Positions 24,689 to 36,374 of a stretch of 64,000 nt of DNA are shown piece by piece. The stretch comes from Loripinus fragilis (lineage: Eukaryota; Mollusca; Bivalvia; Lucinida; Lucinidae): positions 16,056,687-16,120,686 of the forward strand of contig OZ026522.1 of the NCBI GenBank assembly GCA_964019695.1, written 5' to 3'. The translations under genes and the position numbers were made by a program. The notes below the pieces were generated by a model. That model was not told the origin of the DNA. It did no database searches and worked only from the letters and a program-made list of their open reading frames with translations. Position 1 is the stretch's first letter. The number at the start of each line of letters is the position of its first letter.

Positions 24689-25672
24689 TCAGTTAGTAGA
24701 GTGCAGAACTCTTGACGAAGAAACTAACAGTCAGTCTTTGCAGGGTGGGCCCTAAGTGATCCCCTGTCATACTGAATGCTTCTTACCATAAAGAGAATTC
24801 ACAGAGAACTTGTTCGACACGAATTCGGGCAAAGTTGAGTCCGGACATTTTAAATTCCGAAACCGGGCTGTTGCAAAATTTCTAATCCAGAATTTACATG
24901 TATATTCACATCTCCTTCTCATAAAATTTAGGCAGAAAGAAAAAGAAACGAATGGAAGAAGAATACTATATGAAAATGGAGCAAAAATAATAAGTACCCC
25001 CACTCCGTTTGGGAGACTTAACAAAATCTAGCACTTACAATCAGGGCGAGCACCCAAAACATATGTAAAATATGTTCAGTATTTACACTGAAATTTTGTG
25101 TTTATCTAAACCTGTGTACAATACAGTTTGGATGTCCATAATTTACTGTACTATACATTGTATACAGTAGTAATTCTGCTGTGAGTAGCCAATTACAATG
25201 TAAGACAAAGAGAAAATTATCTCAATTTGCATCATAAACACAGGTGCAATTTGGCATGAAGTGGCTAACAAGACTTGTCATAAATCAACCCATATACAAT
25301 ATGCTATTATTATACTCATAGGCATATACTAATACAACAACTCAACCAAAATATTTTCAAGATTCCTCTACTACAAATTCAGGTTTTGTAGCAAACGACA
25401 ACACACAAACTGTGCAAAGACCGGTCTCACTCTCAGTCAATGCTTTTCATCCGAGGTAAAAGGCTGTTTTTACAGAAATATGGTGAATGCATTCAAGAGC
25501 TCTTTAATCAATGATGTTTTCACTACCACTTCAAGATAATACTGACAAGGTATTGGCTGACAAAATGTTCTGTTATCTTTCCCAACTTCCTACACTTTCA
25601 GTGCTGAACTTCTAAACTGGAGTTTCAACCTTCAAAATCTCAATTGCTAAAATGGAATCGTCCAAGTTGATG
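24689..25672. other. No gene recognised
   Basis: AT-rich unique-looking sequence. A half copy of the recurring hairpin (GAGCACCCAAAACATATGT) lies at about 25047-25066. Confidence 0.5.
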
Positions 25673-25772
<100 letters not shown>

Positions 25773-25795
25773 GGCAAGGCTTTTTCATAGTATAT

Positions 25796-26281
25796 GACCC
25801 TGGTGGCCGTGAAATTTAGGTCAAGGTCACTAAAATCTCATCAATTATTGTCAGAGGTCAAGGTCACAGTGACCCGAAATGGTATGCGACACTCCGCCAT
25901 CCCAAAATTCATCCACATACCAAATTTGGAATACCTACCTCAAAGAATACAGGAGATTATGCACCAGACTCAATGCCAATTCTAGAAATTAACTAGGTCA
26001 ATGTCACAGTGACATGTAAATGGTACCTGACACTCCATCATCCTAAGATGCACCCACACACCAAATCTGATTATTCCTACCTCAAATAATATAAGAGTTA
26101 TGCTCCAGACACAATTATTCTAAAAACTAGGTCAAGGTCACAGTAACACGAAAATGGTATGCAACACTCCACAATCCCCAGCCACATTCACAAACCAAAT
26201 TTGGAATTCCTACCTCAAAGAATATAAGAGATATGCACCAAACCAAATAACTAGGTTAGAGGTCAAGGTCACAGTGACATA
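25796..26281 (+). repeat. Tandem repeat with nuclear-receptor-like motifs
   Basis: Units of about 125 bp each run through AGGTCAAGGTCACAGTGAC, ATGGTATGCGACACTCC, CACCAAATTTGG and TACCTCAAAGAATA. The array continues after the mariner at 27607-27770. The unit at 25861-25875 contains AGGTCACAGTGACCC. Confidence 0.8.
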
Positions 26282-27604
26282 CGAGGGTTGATCGATAAAT
26301 TCGAGAATTTTCTAAATTATGTAAATACTGTTAGAGGTACTTACAAATAAAGTTCATTCCTTTTCAAAGTAAGACCCTTTGCTTTAATGCACTTGTCCCA
26401 TCTTTCCACCCACGTGTGGAACACTTGCTGCAGGCCGTCATGTGTCATCGTTCGAAGCGCCTCCGTTATTGCAGTACCTAGTTCCTCTCTGGACTCGAAT
26501 TTCCTTCCACGAAGGTGATCTTTTACAGTTGGAAACATAAGGAAGTCACAAATAGCCAAATCTGGACTGTACAGTGGGTGTTGATGTGGTTCTATATTTA
26601 AATCGCTCATAGTTTGCTTTACAACACGACTGACATGCACTGGCGCGTTAATTTGGTGTAGAATGAATCCTAACCTGTACAATTATGGGCCCTTATCTCG
26701 GAGAGCTCTTCCGAGTTGTTCTCGAAAAACACCGGAATAGTAGTCACCATTTACAATAGTTTTGTCAGGTACCACATGATTGAGTACAATTCTCTTCGTA
26801 TCACAAAATATTATTGACATTACTTTGACAACCGACTTCGAAAGGAGTGCTTTTACAGGTGAAGGGGACCAAGAATGCTACCACATTGAGCTTTGTTGCT
26901 TACTTTCCGGCTCAAAGAAACGAAACCATGTTTCATCACATGTTATCACTTTATTAAGAAATGAATCACCTTCATCGGACAATCTCTGTTGAAGTTCTGT
27001 GCATATTTGTACCCTAACCGTCTTCTGTTCCGGAACAAGCAGTCTAGGCACCCAACGTGCACAAACCCTTCGCATTCCAAGTACATTTGTCAGATTATCT
27101 TGAGCAGTCCCATAACCAATGTCAAAGTTCTCATCTACCTGCCGAACAGTAATTCGCCTATCTTTCATAACATATTCTTCTATTGCAGCAATTCTTTTGT
27201 CCGTAATTACTGTTAATTTTTGGCCGAAATAGGGTCATCTTTCACAGACTTTCTACCGTCACTGAATCGATGAAACCACTTGTGAATACAACTATTTGTG
27301 AAACGAGAGTCCCCATAAACTTTTTGCAGGTCTTCTTTAATTTCAGGCATATTCTTTCCTAATTTTACATAGAATTTAATAACAGTACGCTGTTCCTGAA
27401 CCACGTTGTCCGTCATTTTCTGGACGATGCGCGTTTACCGTGACGACATAAATGTGACGTCACGGTATTAGTTCTGACATCATGAGGACCTCACGTCGTC
27501 AAAATGTTCCTAATTGATATTTCACCATGTTGCCAAAGTTTCATTAACCTACGCCTAATTCAGCGTCTAATGTTAAAGAATTTGAATGTATCGATCACCC
27601 CTCG
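26282..27604 (-). mobile_element. Complete mariner element, inactivated
   Basis: 1323 bp. The left TIR starts CGAGGGTTGATCGATAAATT and the right TIR inward CGAGGGGTGATCGATACATT (19 of the first 21 bases match). A TA stands on each side (26280-26281 and 27605-27606). Joining the flanks restores the tandem-repeat unit around it. It encodes a mariner transposase on the minus strand, now in fragments. Confidence 0.93.
26341..27416 (-). pseudogene. mariner transposase, broken
   Basis: Three minus-strand pieces in order. 27416-27213 (67 codons) is the N-terminal helix-turn-helix part. 27168-26878 (96 codons) has the first catalytic aspartate in VITCDETWF. 26682-26341 (113 codons) has LHQINAPVH and HPLYSPDLAICDF. 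Mariner transposases are D,D34D enzymes that cut at the TIRs. The first and third aspartates are visible, but the second, normally within HDNAP, is replaced by glutamine. Frame breaks between the pieces also prevent a full product of the usual 345 or so residues. The start is taken at MTDNVVQEQ, about 190 bp inside the TIR, as is usual. Confidence 0.92.
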
Positions 27605-28504
27605 TAAGTATAGTATGCGACACTCCGCCATCTCAAGATACATCCACACACCAAATTTGGGATTCCTTCCTAAAAGAATATACCGGTAGGAGATATGCAC
27701 CGGACACAAAGAGGGACGGACGGACAGTGCGATTACGATATGCCTCCCAAAGTTCCTTTAGGGGCATAAAAAAACATTCAGATGCTTTTTCATAGTTATA
27801 TGTCATCCTTTCTGCTGTATTGCATATAAAAAAATTTCTGTGCTAGTTTCGTCAAAATCCATCCAATGGTTCACAAGTTACATGTAGCATGCTATGCCGC
27901 CACCGACAGAACTCACACTATAAGAAACAACTAGATGGATTTTCAGAAGAAAACATATGGTCCCTACCCACTTCATAGAGTTCATTTTTTCAGCATTTTC
28001 ATATTGATAAATGGTTACCCCAATGACTTAACAAAATATACATCAAGGTCATCAAAATCTTAATTTTTAAGGTCCTCCAAAATGATGTATCTGTGATTTG
28101 GCTATAGGTGCAGACGAAGCCTTTTATAGAGTTTTATGACCATGTTGACCTTCAAAATTAGGTCTGGGTCACGAAAATCTGATCATTTATTAAGGTCCTC
28201 CCACTGGTGTACCTGTACCAGTTTGGTCTACATTTGTAAATCTGGTCATGGGTTCAGCAGATAAAGTGTAGACTAGACTTTTTCACAGTAATATGGCCCT
28301 GGTGACATTGAAAATTAGGTCAAGGTCACAAAAATCTAATCATTCCATATGTCCAGCCCTGAAAGGGTGGGGTGGACATAATGTCACATATTGCTTTTGG
28401 ATCGGATCCCGTCGGCAGCAGCGTAGTTTTTCTATCAAGGTCACCAAAATCTTATCATTAAAGGTTATCCCAATGTCATCATGTTTCTGTACATGTCTAT
28501 GTAC

Positions 28505-28851
28505 CAGGGAAAAAGACAAACAGGGGCCCAGTAGCCCAGTGCCCCTTAAATTTGGGCTGGGCCCCTTTAACTAAATGTTTAGGGGCCCAGCTTGCCCCTG
28601 AAAATTTGAAAAAGGGTAGTATGTATGTCAAATCTGACACTAGCTGTTAAGTTTACAAATCTTCATTGAGCTGATTCCAAATAGGTTGAGGAAAACAGAT
28701 TTTGGAGGTATGCGTAAAGCAAACGAATTTTGTTGAAATGAGTCAATATTGTGCCGAACCCTGGGCCCCTTAGTTTTGGGCAGGGCCCCGAATCACTTTA
28801 TTTTAGGGGCCCAGCTCGCTCCTGGCGAAAAAATGTTAGTCTATATCCCTG
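28505..28851. mobile_element. hAT-like MITE, 5-bp target duplication
   Basis: Starts CAGGGAAAAAGACAAAC, ends GTTAGTCTATATCCCTG, with TGTAC on both sides (28500-28504 and 28852-28856). The interior repeats GGGCCC/GGGGCCCAGC phrases. Confidence 0.75.
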
Positions 28852-29036
28852 TGTACCAGTTTGGTCTAAATCTGGCCATCATCACAGAGTTTTATGACCA
28901 TGATGACCTTGAAAATTAAGTCAAGGTCACCAAAATCTAATAATTAATTAAACTCCCCCAAATGAATGTATCTGTGTCAGTTTCTTCAAAATCTTGCCAT
29001 GGGTTGAGAAGATAGAATGCAAACAAGGCTTTTTCA

Positions 29037-29233
29037 GGAGCGCAGTGGCTCAGTGGTAGAGTGCTTGACTCGAGACCGAAGGGCCGCGGGTTCGAGCCTC
29101 ACCGGCGTCACTGCGTTGTGGTCCTTGAGCAAGACACATTTATCCTAGCTTAGTACTGGTTCAACCCAGGAAGACCGTCCCGCATAACTGAAAGATTGTT
29201 GAGTGGACGTAAAGAATCAAATCAAACAAAACA
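29037..29233 (+). repeat. SINE-1 copy, nearly intact
   Basis: Head GCAGTGGCTCAGTGGTAGAG, B box GGTTCGAGCCT, core CTTGAGCAAGACACATTTAT and tail GACGTAAAGAATCAAATC. The A and B boxes suit Pol III transcription. Confidence 0.9.
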
Positions 29234-30098
29234 AAATAGATTTAAATGACCCTGTGACCTTGAAAACTAGGTCAAGGTCACAAAAACATAATCATTTAGT
29301 TTTGTCAACATCTGGCCATTGGTTCAGAAAATAGAATGCAGACAATGCTTTTCATAGTTTTATTACCCCAGTGACCTTGCAAATTAGGTCAAGGTCATTA
29401 TAATATAATCATGCATTATGCATTAAAAAACAAATTTGACCTAAGTGATTCATGTAAACTAGGTCATGCCTTGAAGGTCAGTCTAGGATCATCATTTGAA
29501 CAAATTTGGTAGGCCCTACATGCCCAATGCTATATACCAAATCCCAAGGCCATTGACAGGGTTCTGTAGAAGATTTTTAAAGAAATTTTTACAACATGTT
29601 TGGTGTGGTTGCCATCTTGGTCATGTGACAAGGACATTTTGAACAAACTTTAGATCCCGTGCCCTACGGAGGCTCCACATGAAATGTGATCTTCATTGGT
29701 CCAATGGTTTGAAAGTGTTGAAGGATGGACAAACAGATGACAGACGGACACTGGAGTTATTAGGCTCATGTGAGCAAAAAATCCAAAATGGTCAGGTGAG
29801 ATGGCTAGGGTGCATTTAAGTTTTCATCTTTCAAGTCAGATTCTTAACATTCTTGCAGTACAATCAAATTGCCAGGCTACTGTTCAAACATTTAATAATA
29901 CATTTAATAAGCTTCCTGACCTGATCCCAACAGATAGACACTGACCGGTTAACACCTGTTATCTGTTTATATATGATCTATTTTGACATTTGCTTGTACT
30001 TCATTCAATTCACATTCCAACATGACATTTATCAATCACTGGAAATTAAAGAAGATCCAGAATCAATTGGACCAGCTCTTGTGAAAAAGAACCATTTG

Positions 30099-30292
30099 TT
30101 TGATTTGATTCATTACATCCCAGTCAACAATTTTTCATTTATGTCAGGACAGGTTTTCCTGGGTTGAATCATTACTATAAGCAAGGATTAATGTGTATTG
30201 CTCAAGGACACAACGCAGTGACACCGGTGAGGCTTGAACCTGCGACCACTCCATCTCGAGACAAGCACTGTACCACTCAGCCACGGCACCTT
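30099..30292 (-). repeat. SINE-1 copy
   Basis: Complement of tail, core (GCTCAAGGACACAACGCAGT) and head (CCACTCAGCCACGGCACC) in order; moderately diverged. Confidence 0.85.
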
Positions 30293-30898
30293 TCTAAGAA
30301 AACGAACCTTTTCAGTGGTTTTGATGCCTTTTTTTGTGTGTAGATACTAGACCATGTAGACTAAGGGTTCAAGCTGGGCCCTGACAATAGGGAGAAGTGA
30401 CTTCTCCCTCCAGCAAAATTAGGGAGAAGTGACAGTCAGATAGGGAGAAGTTATAGCGCAAAATTACAACATTTTCTGCCAGTTTAAAAGCAAATTAGCC
30501 ATTACACATACTATTGTCATTGAAAGGAAGGAGTAATACTTTGCAGTGGAAGCGTGTTTCATTTCACCACAACTTGTGTTTGTGTGGTAACAGAATGAAA
30601 AAATATATATTTTCAGTGATTCATTTACTCTTTTGGGCTTATGGGTCCTGGGACTCATTGTTTCCCATATCGATGAGTCCAACTGCAAACTTATGAGTCC
30701 AGAACACTATTTTTAATGACAAGTCTGCAATACTATTGCATCCTGGGACTCGCTGAAATAAAAACGTTGCATCCCAGAGACAGTTTTATGCGCAAAAGAT
30801 GCAGGATGCACAGGTAACAAAATCACTGTTTTTATGGAGACTACCACCTCTCCCTGGGTCCCATTTAGGGCAAAATTTCAGCCCCTAGGGTGACTATT

Positions 30899-31372
30899 CA
30901 GGGTTGCCACTCAATATCCATTTCAAAATTCCCTGACTTTTCACTGACTTTTCCCTGACTTTTCCCTGACTTTCAACAGTTTTCCAGACCCTTTTGGAAG
31001 GCCAATTTTAGCCATTTTCATCCATCGACTATTCGAAGATTTTGCACAAATATTTGAACTTGCTGATTTAATCTTTAAAGAAAAATCTTAAACCATAAAT
31101 ATTAGAAAAGGAATGTTTCTGAATATAAATTGCTTGCAATTTATGTTCAGAAACATTCCTTTTCTAATATTGCTTGCAAATTATGGAAACTAAAATTTCC
31201 AGAAGCCTGTTAACTAGCATCTTTTTAGGAAAATTTTGAAATTCCCTGACTTTTCCATGACTTTTTTCATTTTTTTTAAATTTCCCTGACTGAAAATGTA
31301 ATTCCCTGACTTTTCCCTGACCTGGAAAATTTTTCATTTTCCAGAACTTTTTCCCTGACCGTGGCAACCCTG
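30899..31372. mobile_element. hAT-like MITE, 5-bp target duplication
   Basis: CAGGGTTGCCAC at the left and GTGGCAACCCTG at the right, with CTATT on both sides (30894-30898 and 31373-31377). The interior is made of repeated TTCCCTGACTTTT phrases and contains a near-perfect hairpin (31097-31170, TATTAGAAAAGGAATGTTTC and complement). Confidence 0.8.
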
Positions 31373-31473
31373 CTATTTCACCCTAGTCACCCCTAGCTTA
31401 TTCCCTAGTTGAGACTACCATGATAAAAGCTCTGTGCAGGCTCATGATCATCTGAGTCTTAATCTGTTCTCGG

Positions 31474-31604
31474 GGTTATAAATATTGAGCTCATTCTCAG
31501 ACTCAAAATAAAAGGCAATGATTGGCTGCTTGCGAACACGTGTCCGCAAGCCAATCATTGTGCTTTATTTTGAGTTCGAGACTGAACTCAAGTTTTATAA
31601 CCTT
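31474..31604. mobile_element. Foldback element centred on ACGT
   Basis: The two halves (GGTTATAAATATTGAGCTC..., ACTCAAAATAAA..., CAATGATTGGCT.CTTGCG) are complementary out from the centre at about 31539. Short indels break the outer arms. Confidence 0.75.
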
Positions 31605-32297
31605 GAGGCCTGGTTGCTTATTGCATGTCCAGATTCAGAATTTAATGTCAGGGGGCGGGAAGGGGGTCTGAGTCCATCAGATACAATGTAAAGCTCAGAC
31701 AAGTTTTTATAGTCATCATTCAGCGGGCCCAACTGATTTCAAGAGTGGATTTGTTACTGACCTTACCAGTATCCCTTTAAGGAAGCCTAAAGCTTTAAAT
31801 TGTGATTTTCCCCGGTCCCCCTTTTAGATCCACACACATAAAAAAGTTGCAGCAAATACACAAATCTCAAAACTTCTGCTGGCCCTTTAAAAATTATAGA
31901 CAATGCTTTGGGGTTAACACTTTGCCCTCTGGGAAAGTTTTTCATGCTTTTTTGTTGTCAGCTGATTTTTTTTCCAAAATCAACTTATTCGAAAAATTCT
32001 TTTAAGAATACCATCTCTCGTGTCAAACAGATTGGATTCAGATCAGGCCCATTGTTCTGTTTGCAAAAGTTATGAGCAGTCGACATTAGGGGTATAAAGA
32101 GTTAAGCATCGAGTGAACCCCTGAACTCCCTCTAGATCCGCCACTGACTATTAGACAAAGAGTTAGCATTAGTTCTGGCAGCATTTTGTTTCAGAAATAA
32201 AACGATAGATAAATAATTCTTCTTCGGGGGGGTGGGGGGGGGGGGGGGAGTATATAACTCTTAATTGCATACTGGGTAATTTGAAATTTTATCTAAT
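31605..32297. other. No gene recognised
   Basis: AT-rich DNA with a G-run at 32227-32249. A 67-codon frame at 31802-32005 has no recognisable domain. Confidence 0.5.
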
Positions 32298-32474
32298 TGT
32301 TTGATTTGATTGTTTATGTCCCATTTAACAATGGATCCTCCTTGGTTGAACCAGTACTAAGCAGGTATTAATGTGTCTTGCTCAAAGACACAATGCAGTG
32401 CAATCTGTAAGGCTTAAACCCGCAACCCCTCAATCTCGAGTCATGTACTCTATCACTGAGCCACCTAACGCTCA
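32298..32474 (-). repeat. SINE-1 copy, diverged
   Basis: Complement of the SINE-1 tail, core and head (TCTCGAGTCATGTACTCTAT, CACTGAGCCACC) in order. Confidence 0.8.
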
Positions 32475-32892
32475 CAATATTTTATTTGTAGTACGCTGAT
32501 CTTTTTCAAAATGAACTTGTAATTTTCAGGATTACCATCAGTCTGTGCAGGCTGATCTGCACCTCTGTTGTTCACAAACCCAGAAGAAAGGGTTTCTTGC
32601 GTTGAGGCCCATATCATAACTGCACTCAGTGTGCAATTTTTACATTAATTAATAAGTACATTATAATAATAATTACTATTAGAATGACTACGGTTGTTTT
32701 TTGTCAGGGTAACAGATCTAGGATAATGATTCACCAGTTCTTATTCTTGTCAATGAATAAATCATCTAAACTGACAGCCTCTCCAAATGAAATGCATACC
32801 CAATAGCAGCATACAGGTGCAAATTAAAGCAGGCATGTAGCTCATAAGGGACAGATGAGCTTTTGAAGTAGGATATACCTACATTTTTTTTT

Positions 32893-33087
32893 TTCGTTTG
32901 TTTGATTTGATTCTTTCTGTCCCATCAACAATCTTTCAGTTAAATAGGGATGGGTCTTACTGTGTTGAACCCGTACTAAGCTGGGATTAATGTTCTTGCT
33001 CAAGGACACAACACAGTGATGCCGGTGATGCTCGAACCTGCAGCCCCTCGCTCTCGAGTCAAGCACTCTACCACTGAGCCACTGGGG
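32893..33087 (-). repeat. SINE-1 copy
   Basis: Tail (GTTTGTTTGATTTGATTCTT), core and head (AAGCACTCTACCACTGAGCC) are all present in complement. Confidence 0.85.
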
Positions 33088-33265
33088 TTTGGGGTCTAGG
33101 TGAAATACTAAGGTATTTAGCAAATATCCAATGATTATTTTATGTATAGGTCTAACAGATCAATGTACAAATTAATTGGTAGTGAGTCTTATTGCTGATC
33201 CAGGGTCCTCAGTTTGACCCCAGCCTGGTGGTCCCCTTTGTTTTGCAGAGATTGATCATGAAATA

Positions 33266-33744
33266 CAGTCAAAACTCTTTATAATGTCACTCGTTATAAC
33301 AGAATATTCAGTATCCGACATGAAATTGCTGGGAACGGATCTGTTTCCATTAAAATTCCCTCTTTATAACAGAATATTCACTTAACGACACCGACAGTAA
33401 CTTCTAGGAACATTTATACAATTCATATAGAAAATAAATTCATTATAACAGAATTGTTACCATGTGTCAGACAATTTTGTGATCAGAACAAGGTCTTTTT
33501 GCATGAACAGGTTTATGTCTCACTTGATAAGTGGGAAGCTTTGTGCATTTTGATGCAATATGAAATTGAACTGATGTATACATTTGGAATAATAGCATTT
33601 AATTCATTAGTACAATATTTTCTTTTACCAAATGATTATTATGTTGAAATCTGGTAATGGTCAAAATTTCTTTATAACAGCAAATTCACTTTAACGTCAA
33701 AGATAGCTTAGAACAAACAGTGTCGTTATAAAGAGGGTTGACTG
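33266..33744. mobile_element. pogo-like MITE
   Basis: CAGTCAAAACTCTTTATAAT at the left and CGTTATAAAGAGGGTTGACTG at the right are imperfect inverted repeats bordered by TA on each side (33264-33265, 33745-33746). The 67-codon frame inside has no domain. Confidence 0.75.
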
Positions 33745-33794
33745 TATATTCTACATTCATTCTCCTTCTGCTGATTCAAGAAGGGCTGGTTTAA

Positions 33795-34024
33795 CCCTTA
33801 AAGCACCAAGAAAAAAATGCATCTGAAAATGTCATCTGCAGAAGTCGTCTGCTGCAAATAATTGCCTAACATTACTGACGAATTAAGTATAGAAGCAAAC
33901 AACATGGACCCAGAACAGACTGCTCCTATAGGAGCAGTCTGATCTGGGTCCACACTGTTTGCAATAGAGGCAGATGAGAAAAGCAGACCGACTTAAGCTT
34001 TTGTTGTGATTGGCGCATTAAGGG
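33795..34024. mobile_element. piggyBac-like MITE, uninterrupted
   Basis: CCCTTAAAGCACCAAG at the left and the complement of CCCTTAATGCGCCAATC at the right, with TTAA on both sides (33791-33794, 34025-34028). It holds a short palindrome (CAGACTGCTCCTATAGGAGC). This copy shows what the interrupted MITE at 37523-45943 looked like, including the A7 run where the 8-kb element entered. Confidence 0.8.
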
Positions 34025-34565
34025 TTAAGCAAAAGAAATGAGCACAGAGTACTGGTTAACGGCTAAGTCTAAGCTTGCCCAAAGTAAAACTGACTGCCTC
34101 AACAAGCATACAAATGTAGCTGTTGACTATTTGACCGGGACGTGAAACCACAAACCAAACAAATCGAAGACGTAAATAAAGATGGAGAAGCTTTTTGTTC
34201 AAGTTGATGCTTAGATACCAGTCAACAATTATTCAGTCATGTTGGGATGCTTTACAGACTTTTACAGCTGATATCACAAAACCATAATCAATTGTGGAGC
34301 TGATTTTATTCTGATGGCAGTGATGCGTGCGATCATTTTCAATTTTGGGCTTATGGGTCCTGGGACTCACTGTTTGGCGTGTTTGCCATATCAATGAGTC
34401 CAACTGCAAACTTCCAGTCCAGAACAGTATTTTTCATAACAAGTCTGCGATACCATTGCATCATGGGACTCACTGAAATAAAAACTTTGCATCCCAGAGA
34501 CATAACAATGCGCAAAAGATGCAGGATGCGCAGGTAAAATAATCACTGTGATGGTCACTGGACTC

Positions 34566-34730
34566 TTGTTTGTTAGATTTGATTCTTTACGTCCCATCAG
34601 CAATCTTTCAGTTAAACAGGGACGGGTCTTCCTGGGTTGAACCAGTACTAAGCTTGGGTAAATGTATCTTGCTAAATTAAGGACCACAACGCAGTGACGC
34701 CTGTGAGGCTCGAACCCGCAGCCCCTCGGG
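34566..34730 (-). repeat. SINE-1 copy, head truncated
   Basis: Tail, core and B-box region (CGAACCCGCAGCCCCTCG) are present in complement; the A-box end is missing. Confidence 0.8.
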
Positions 34731-34739
34731 GTAGGGTTT

Positions 34740-35266
34740 GCAGGTAAAATATTTGCTACCATTTTGCTTCATTCATGATTCCCTTTAATTTGATATGCAA
34801 CATACCATGTTCTGAAAAAGTTGAATTTTGATCTTTTGACCCCCATCCCCTAGGGTTGTGGGGGGAGGGGTGGGGTGGTTATGCTTGCAAAATATTTGCT
34901 ACCATGTTGCTGAATTCATGATTCCCTATCTTTAATTTGATATGCAACATGACCATGATCTGACTTATTGATCCCATCCCCTGAGTGAGTGTGTGTGGGT
35001 GGGGGGGGGGGGGGGTCTGTGGGCAAAATATTTGCTACCATGTTGCTGCATTCGTGATTCTCTTTTATTTGATATGCAACGATACAATGTTCTGAAAAGT
35101 TGAATTTTGACCTTTTTAACCCAATTGGGAAAAAAACATCTTCGGTCAAATAATAAATGTGTTTAGAGAATCTCACACAATGTACATAGCTTCGAAGATG
35201 TAGTTCCGCATGAAAATCTTTATCAGACAATTGTGAAATTGGCAGGAATATGGATCATTCAAATTA
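34740..35266 (-). repeat. Tandem repeat F (unit about 140 bp), related to repeat D
   Basis: AAAATATTTGCTACCAT restarts at about 34746, 34889 and 35026, each followed by TTTAATTTGATATGCAACAT and a G-rich stretch. The complement of this phrase occurs in the third D unit (11778-11850). A further unit is at 36375-36660. Confidence 0.75.
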
Positions 35267-35272
35267 ATACAT

Positions 35273-35841
35273 CAGCGCCCTAGATAAGCAGCGTATTTGC
35301 GTAAATACGCAATTAAAATCCTCAAAAAAGCAATTAAGATGAAATGTGTGCGTACCGAAAAGCAATTCTAACGATCGGTATGCAATTACATGCGATGTCA
35401 TTGCGTAATCATTTGGTCCATTTCGTTTTCATTTGGCTAATAAACAAATGCCAGTCGGGTATTGATTTTATTTTTACTAGCGAGTGCGCAATATACTCCA
35501 GTTTTGTGAAAATATCGGTGCCCAGTCCAGTATTTCGCAGAAAAAACACTAGGAAAGTGAAACTTTGGAAAGTATACATGCTCGAATGTCAACAAGGGGG
35601 TGAGATTTGCTTCAGGTACAATAAAATCCGCGAGTTTGATACTTTAGAAAGGCAGACGATGGGAGTGTATAAATATGCAAGCACATTCCTGATGGCTTCA
35701 TGCAATAAGAAAAGGTGTAATCACAGAAAAAAACGTGACGTAAAAATTATGAAAATACGCAATTGTTTTTGCAAGTGCGCAATTGAGGATAACCAGGTTG
35801 CGTAAATACCCAATTGACCCGAAAGCTTATCTAGGGCGCTG
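35273..35841. mobile_element. Element C2, hAT-like, 6-bp target duplication
   Basis: A perfect 17-bp TIR CAGCGCCCTAGATAAGC with perfect ATACAT duplications (35267-35272 and 35842-35847). It is inserted in repeat F; the uninterrupted version of the site is near 36630. A 153-codon frame inside has no recognisable domain. Confidence 0.88.
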
Positions 35842-36104
35842 ATACATGTATTGATAATCAATCAAAAAGCTATATAAAATTACTGTGATAATTGGGAAAC
35901 ATGGTGTGTTTGAAACAGTAGCCCAGATCAGGCAATTTTAGCCTTTTTCCTGTTGAAAAAAATTATGTCTGTTTACTACATGTAGCTACCATCTTTTTTT
36001 TGCTGCTTGTGACCAGCCCTAAACTTTTACAATTCCACAGGTTTCTATAAACAAAAATTTTCAGCGTAAAATTGTAAATATTTTCTTACCCATCAATTTA
36101 AGCA

Positions 36105-36170
36105 AATGTTTTGGGTGCTCAAAAGAACCGTCACATTGAGACGGTTCTTTTGAGTACCCACTACATATGT
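36105..36170. repeat. Recurring hairpin element
   Basis: GTTTTGGGTGCTCAAAAGAA, CCGTC, a short loop, then GACGG and TTCTTTTGAGTACCCA form a stem of nearly 30 bp. Related hairpins or halves lie at 8483-8535, 25047-25066, 36890-36950, 50134-50190, 55625-55700 and 56777-56818. Confidence 0.8.
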
Positions 36171-36332
36171 TTTGTTTGAGAAATAAGAAAATTAAATTTT
36201 CGTTCCATCTCTTAACTAAAGTCCTGAATTCACATTCATTTTGTCTCCCACTAAGGTCAGACTTTTATTCTGTTCTATTCTGATTTGTGTCGAATTGCTT
36301 TTACCAAGTCCTGAACTTGTTTGTGTGTGTGT

Positions 36333-36371
36333 GTGGGGGGGGGGGGGGGGGGGGGGAGGGGGGGGGGGGGG
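36333..36371 (+). repeat. poly-G tract
   Basis: A G-run with one A after a short GT run, inside a repeat F unit. It is a likely slippage and sequencing problem site. Confidence 0.9.
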
Positions 36372-36374
36372 TCT

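Larger units (their letters stand above)
27607..29770 (+). repeat. Degenerate tandem region with paired TGACCTTGA/TCAAGGTCA
   Basis: After the interrupted 125-bp array (to about 27770) come looser units of roughly 150-300 bp. They contain TTTTATGACC, TGACCTTGAAAA, TAGGTCAAGGTCAC and AAAATCTAATCATT (near 28125, 28285, 28880, 29250 and 29360). A hAT-like MITE and a SINE are inserted. There is no coding sequence. It closes with AGATGACAGACGGACACTGG near 29730. Confidence 0.65.
33170..34165 (+). repeat. SINE-2 copy with two nested MITEs
   Basis: Segments about 33170-33263, 33747-33790 and 34029-34165 follow the order of the full SINE-2 at 24110-24450 (GAGATTGATCATGAAA, then TTCAAGAAGGG, then TACTGGTTAACGGCTAAGTC and a final GGGACGTGAAACCACAAACC). 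A pogo-like and a piggyBac-like MITE interrupt it. Confidence 0.8.

Noticed and set aside
25796..26281. CRISPR-like array
   Set aside because: Repeats are about 125 bp, diverged and contiguous, in a eukaryotic sequence; no short direct repeats with unique spacers.
26780..27216. Plus-strand frames over the mariner
   Set aside because: Antisense shadows of the transposase.
35344..35805. 153-codon frame
   Set aside because: Lies wholly inside element C2, has no domain, and C1 does not keep it open.
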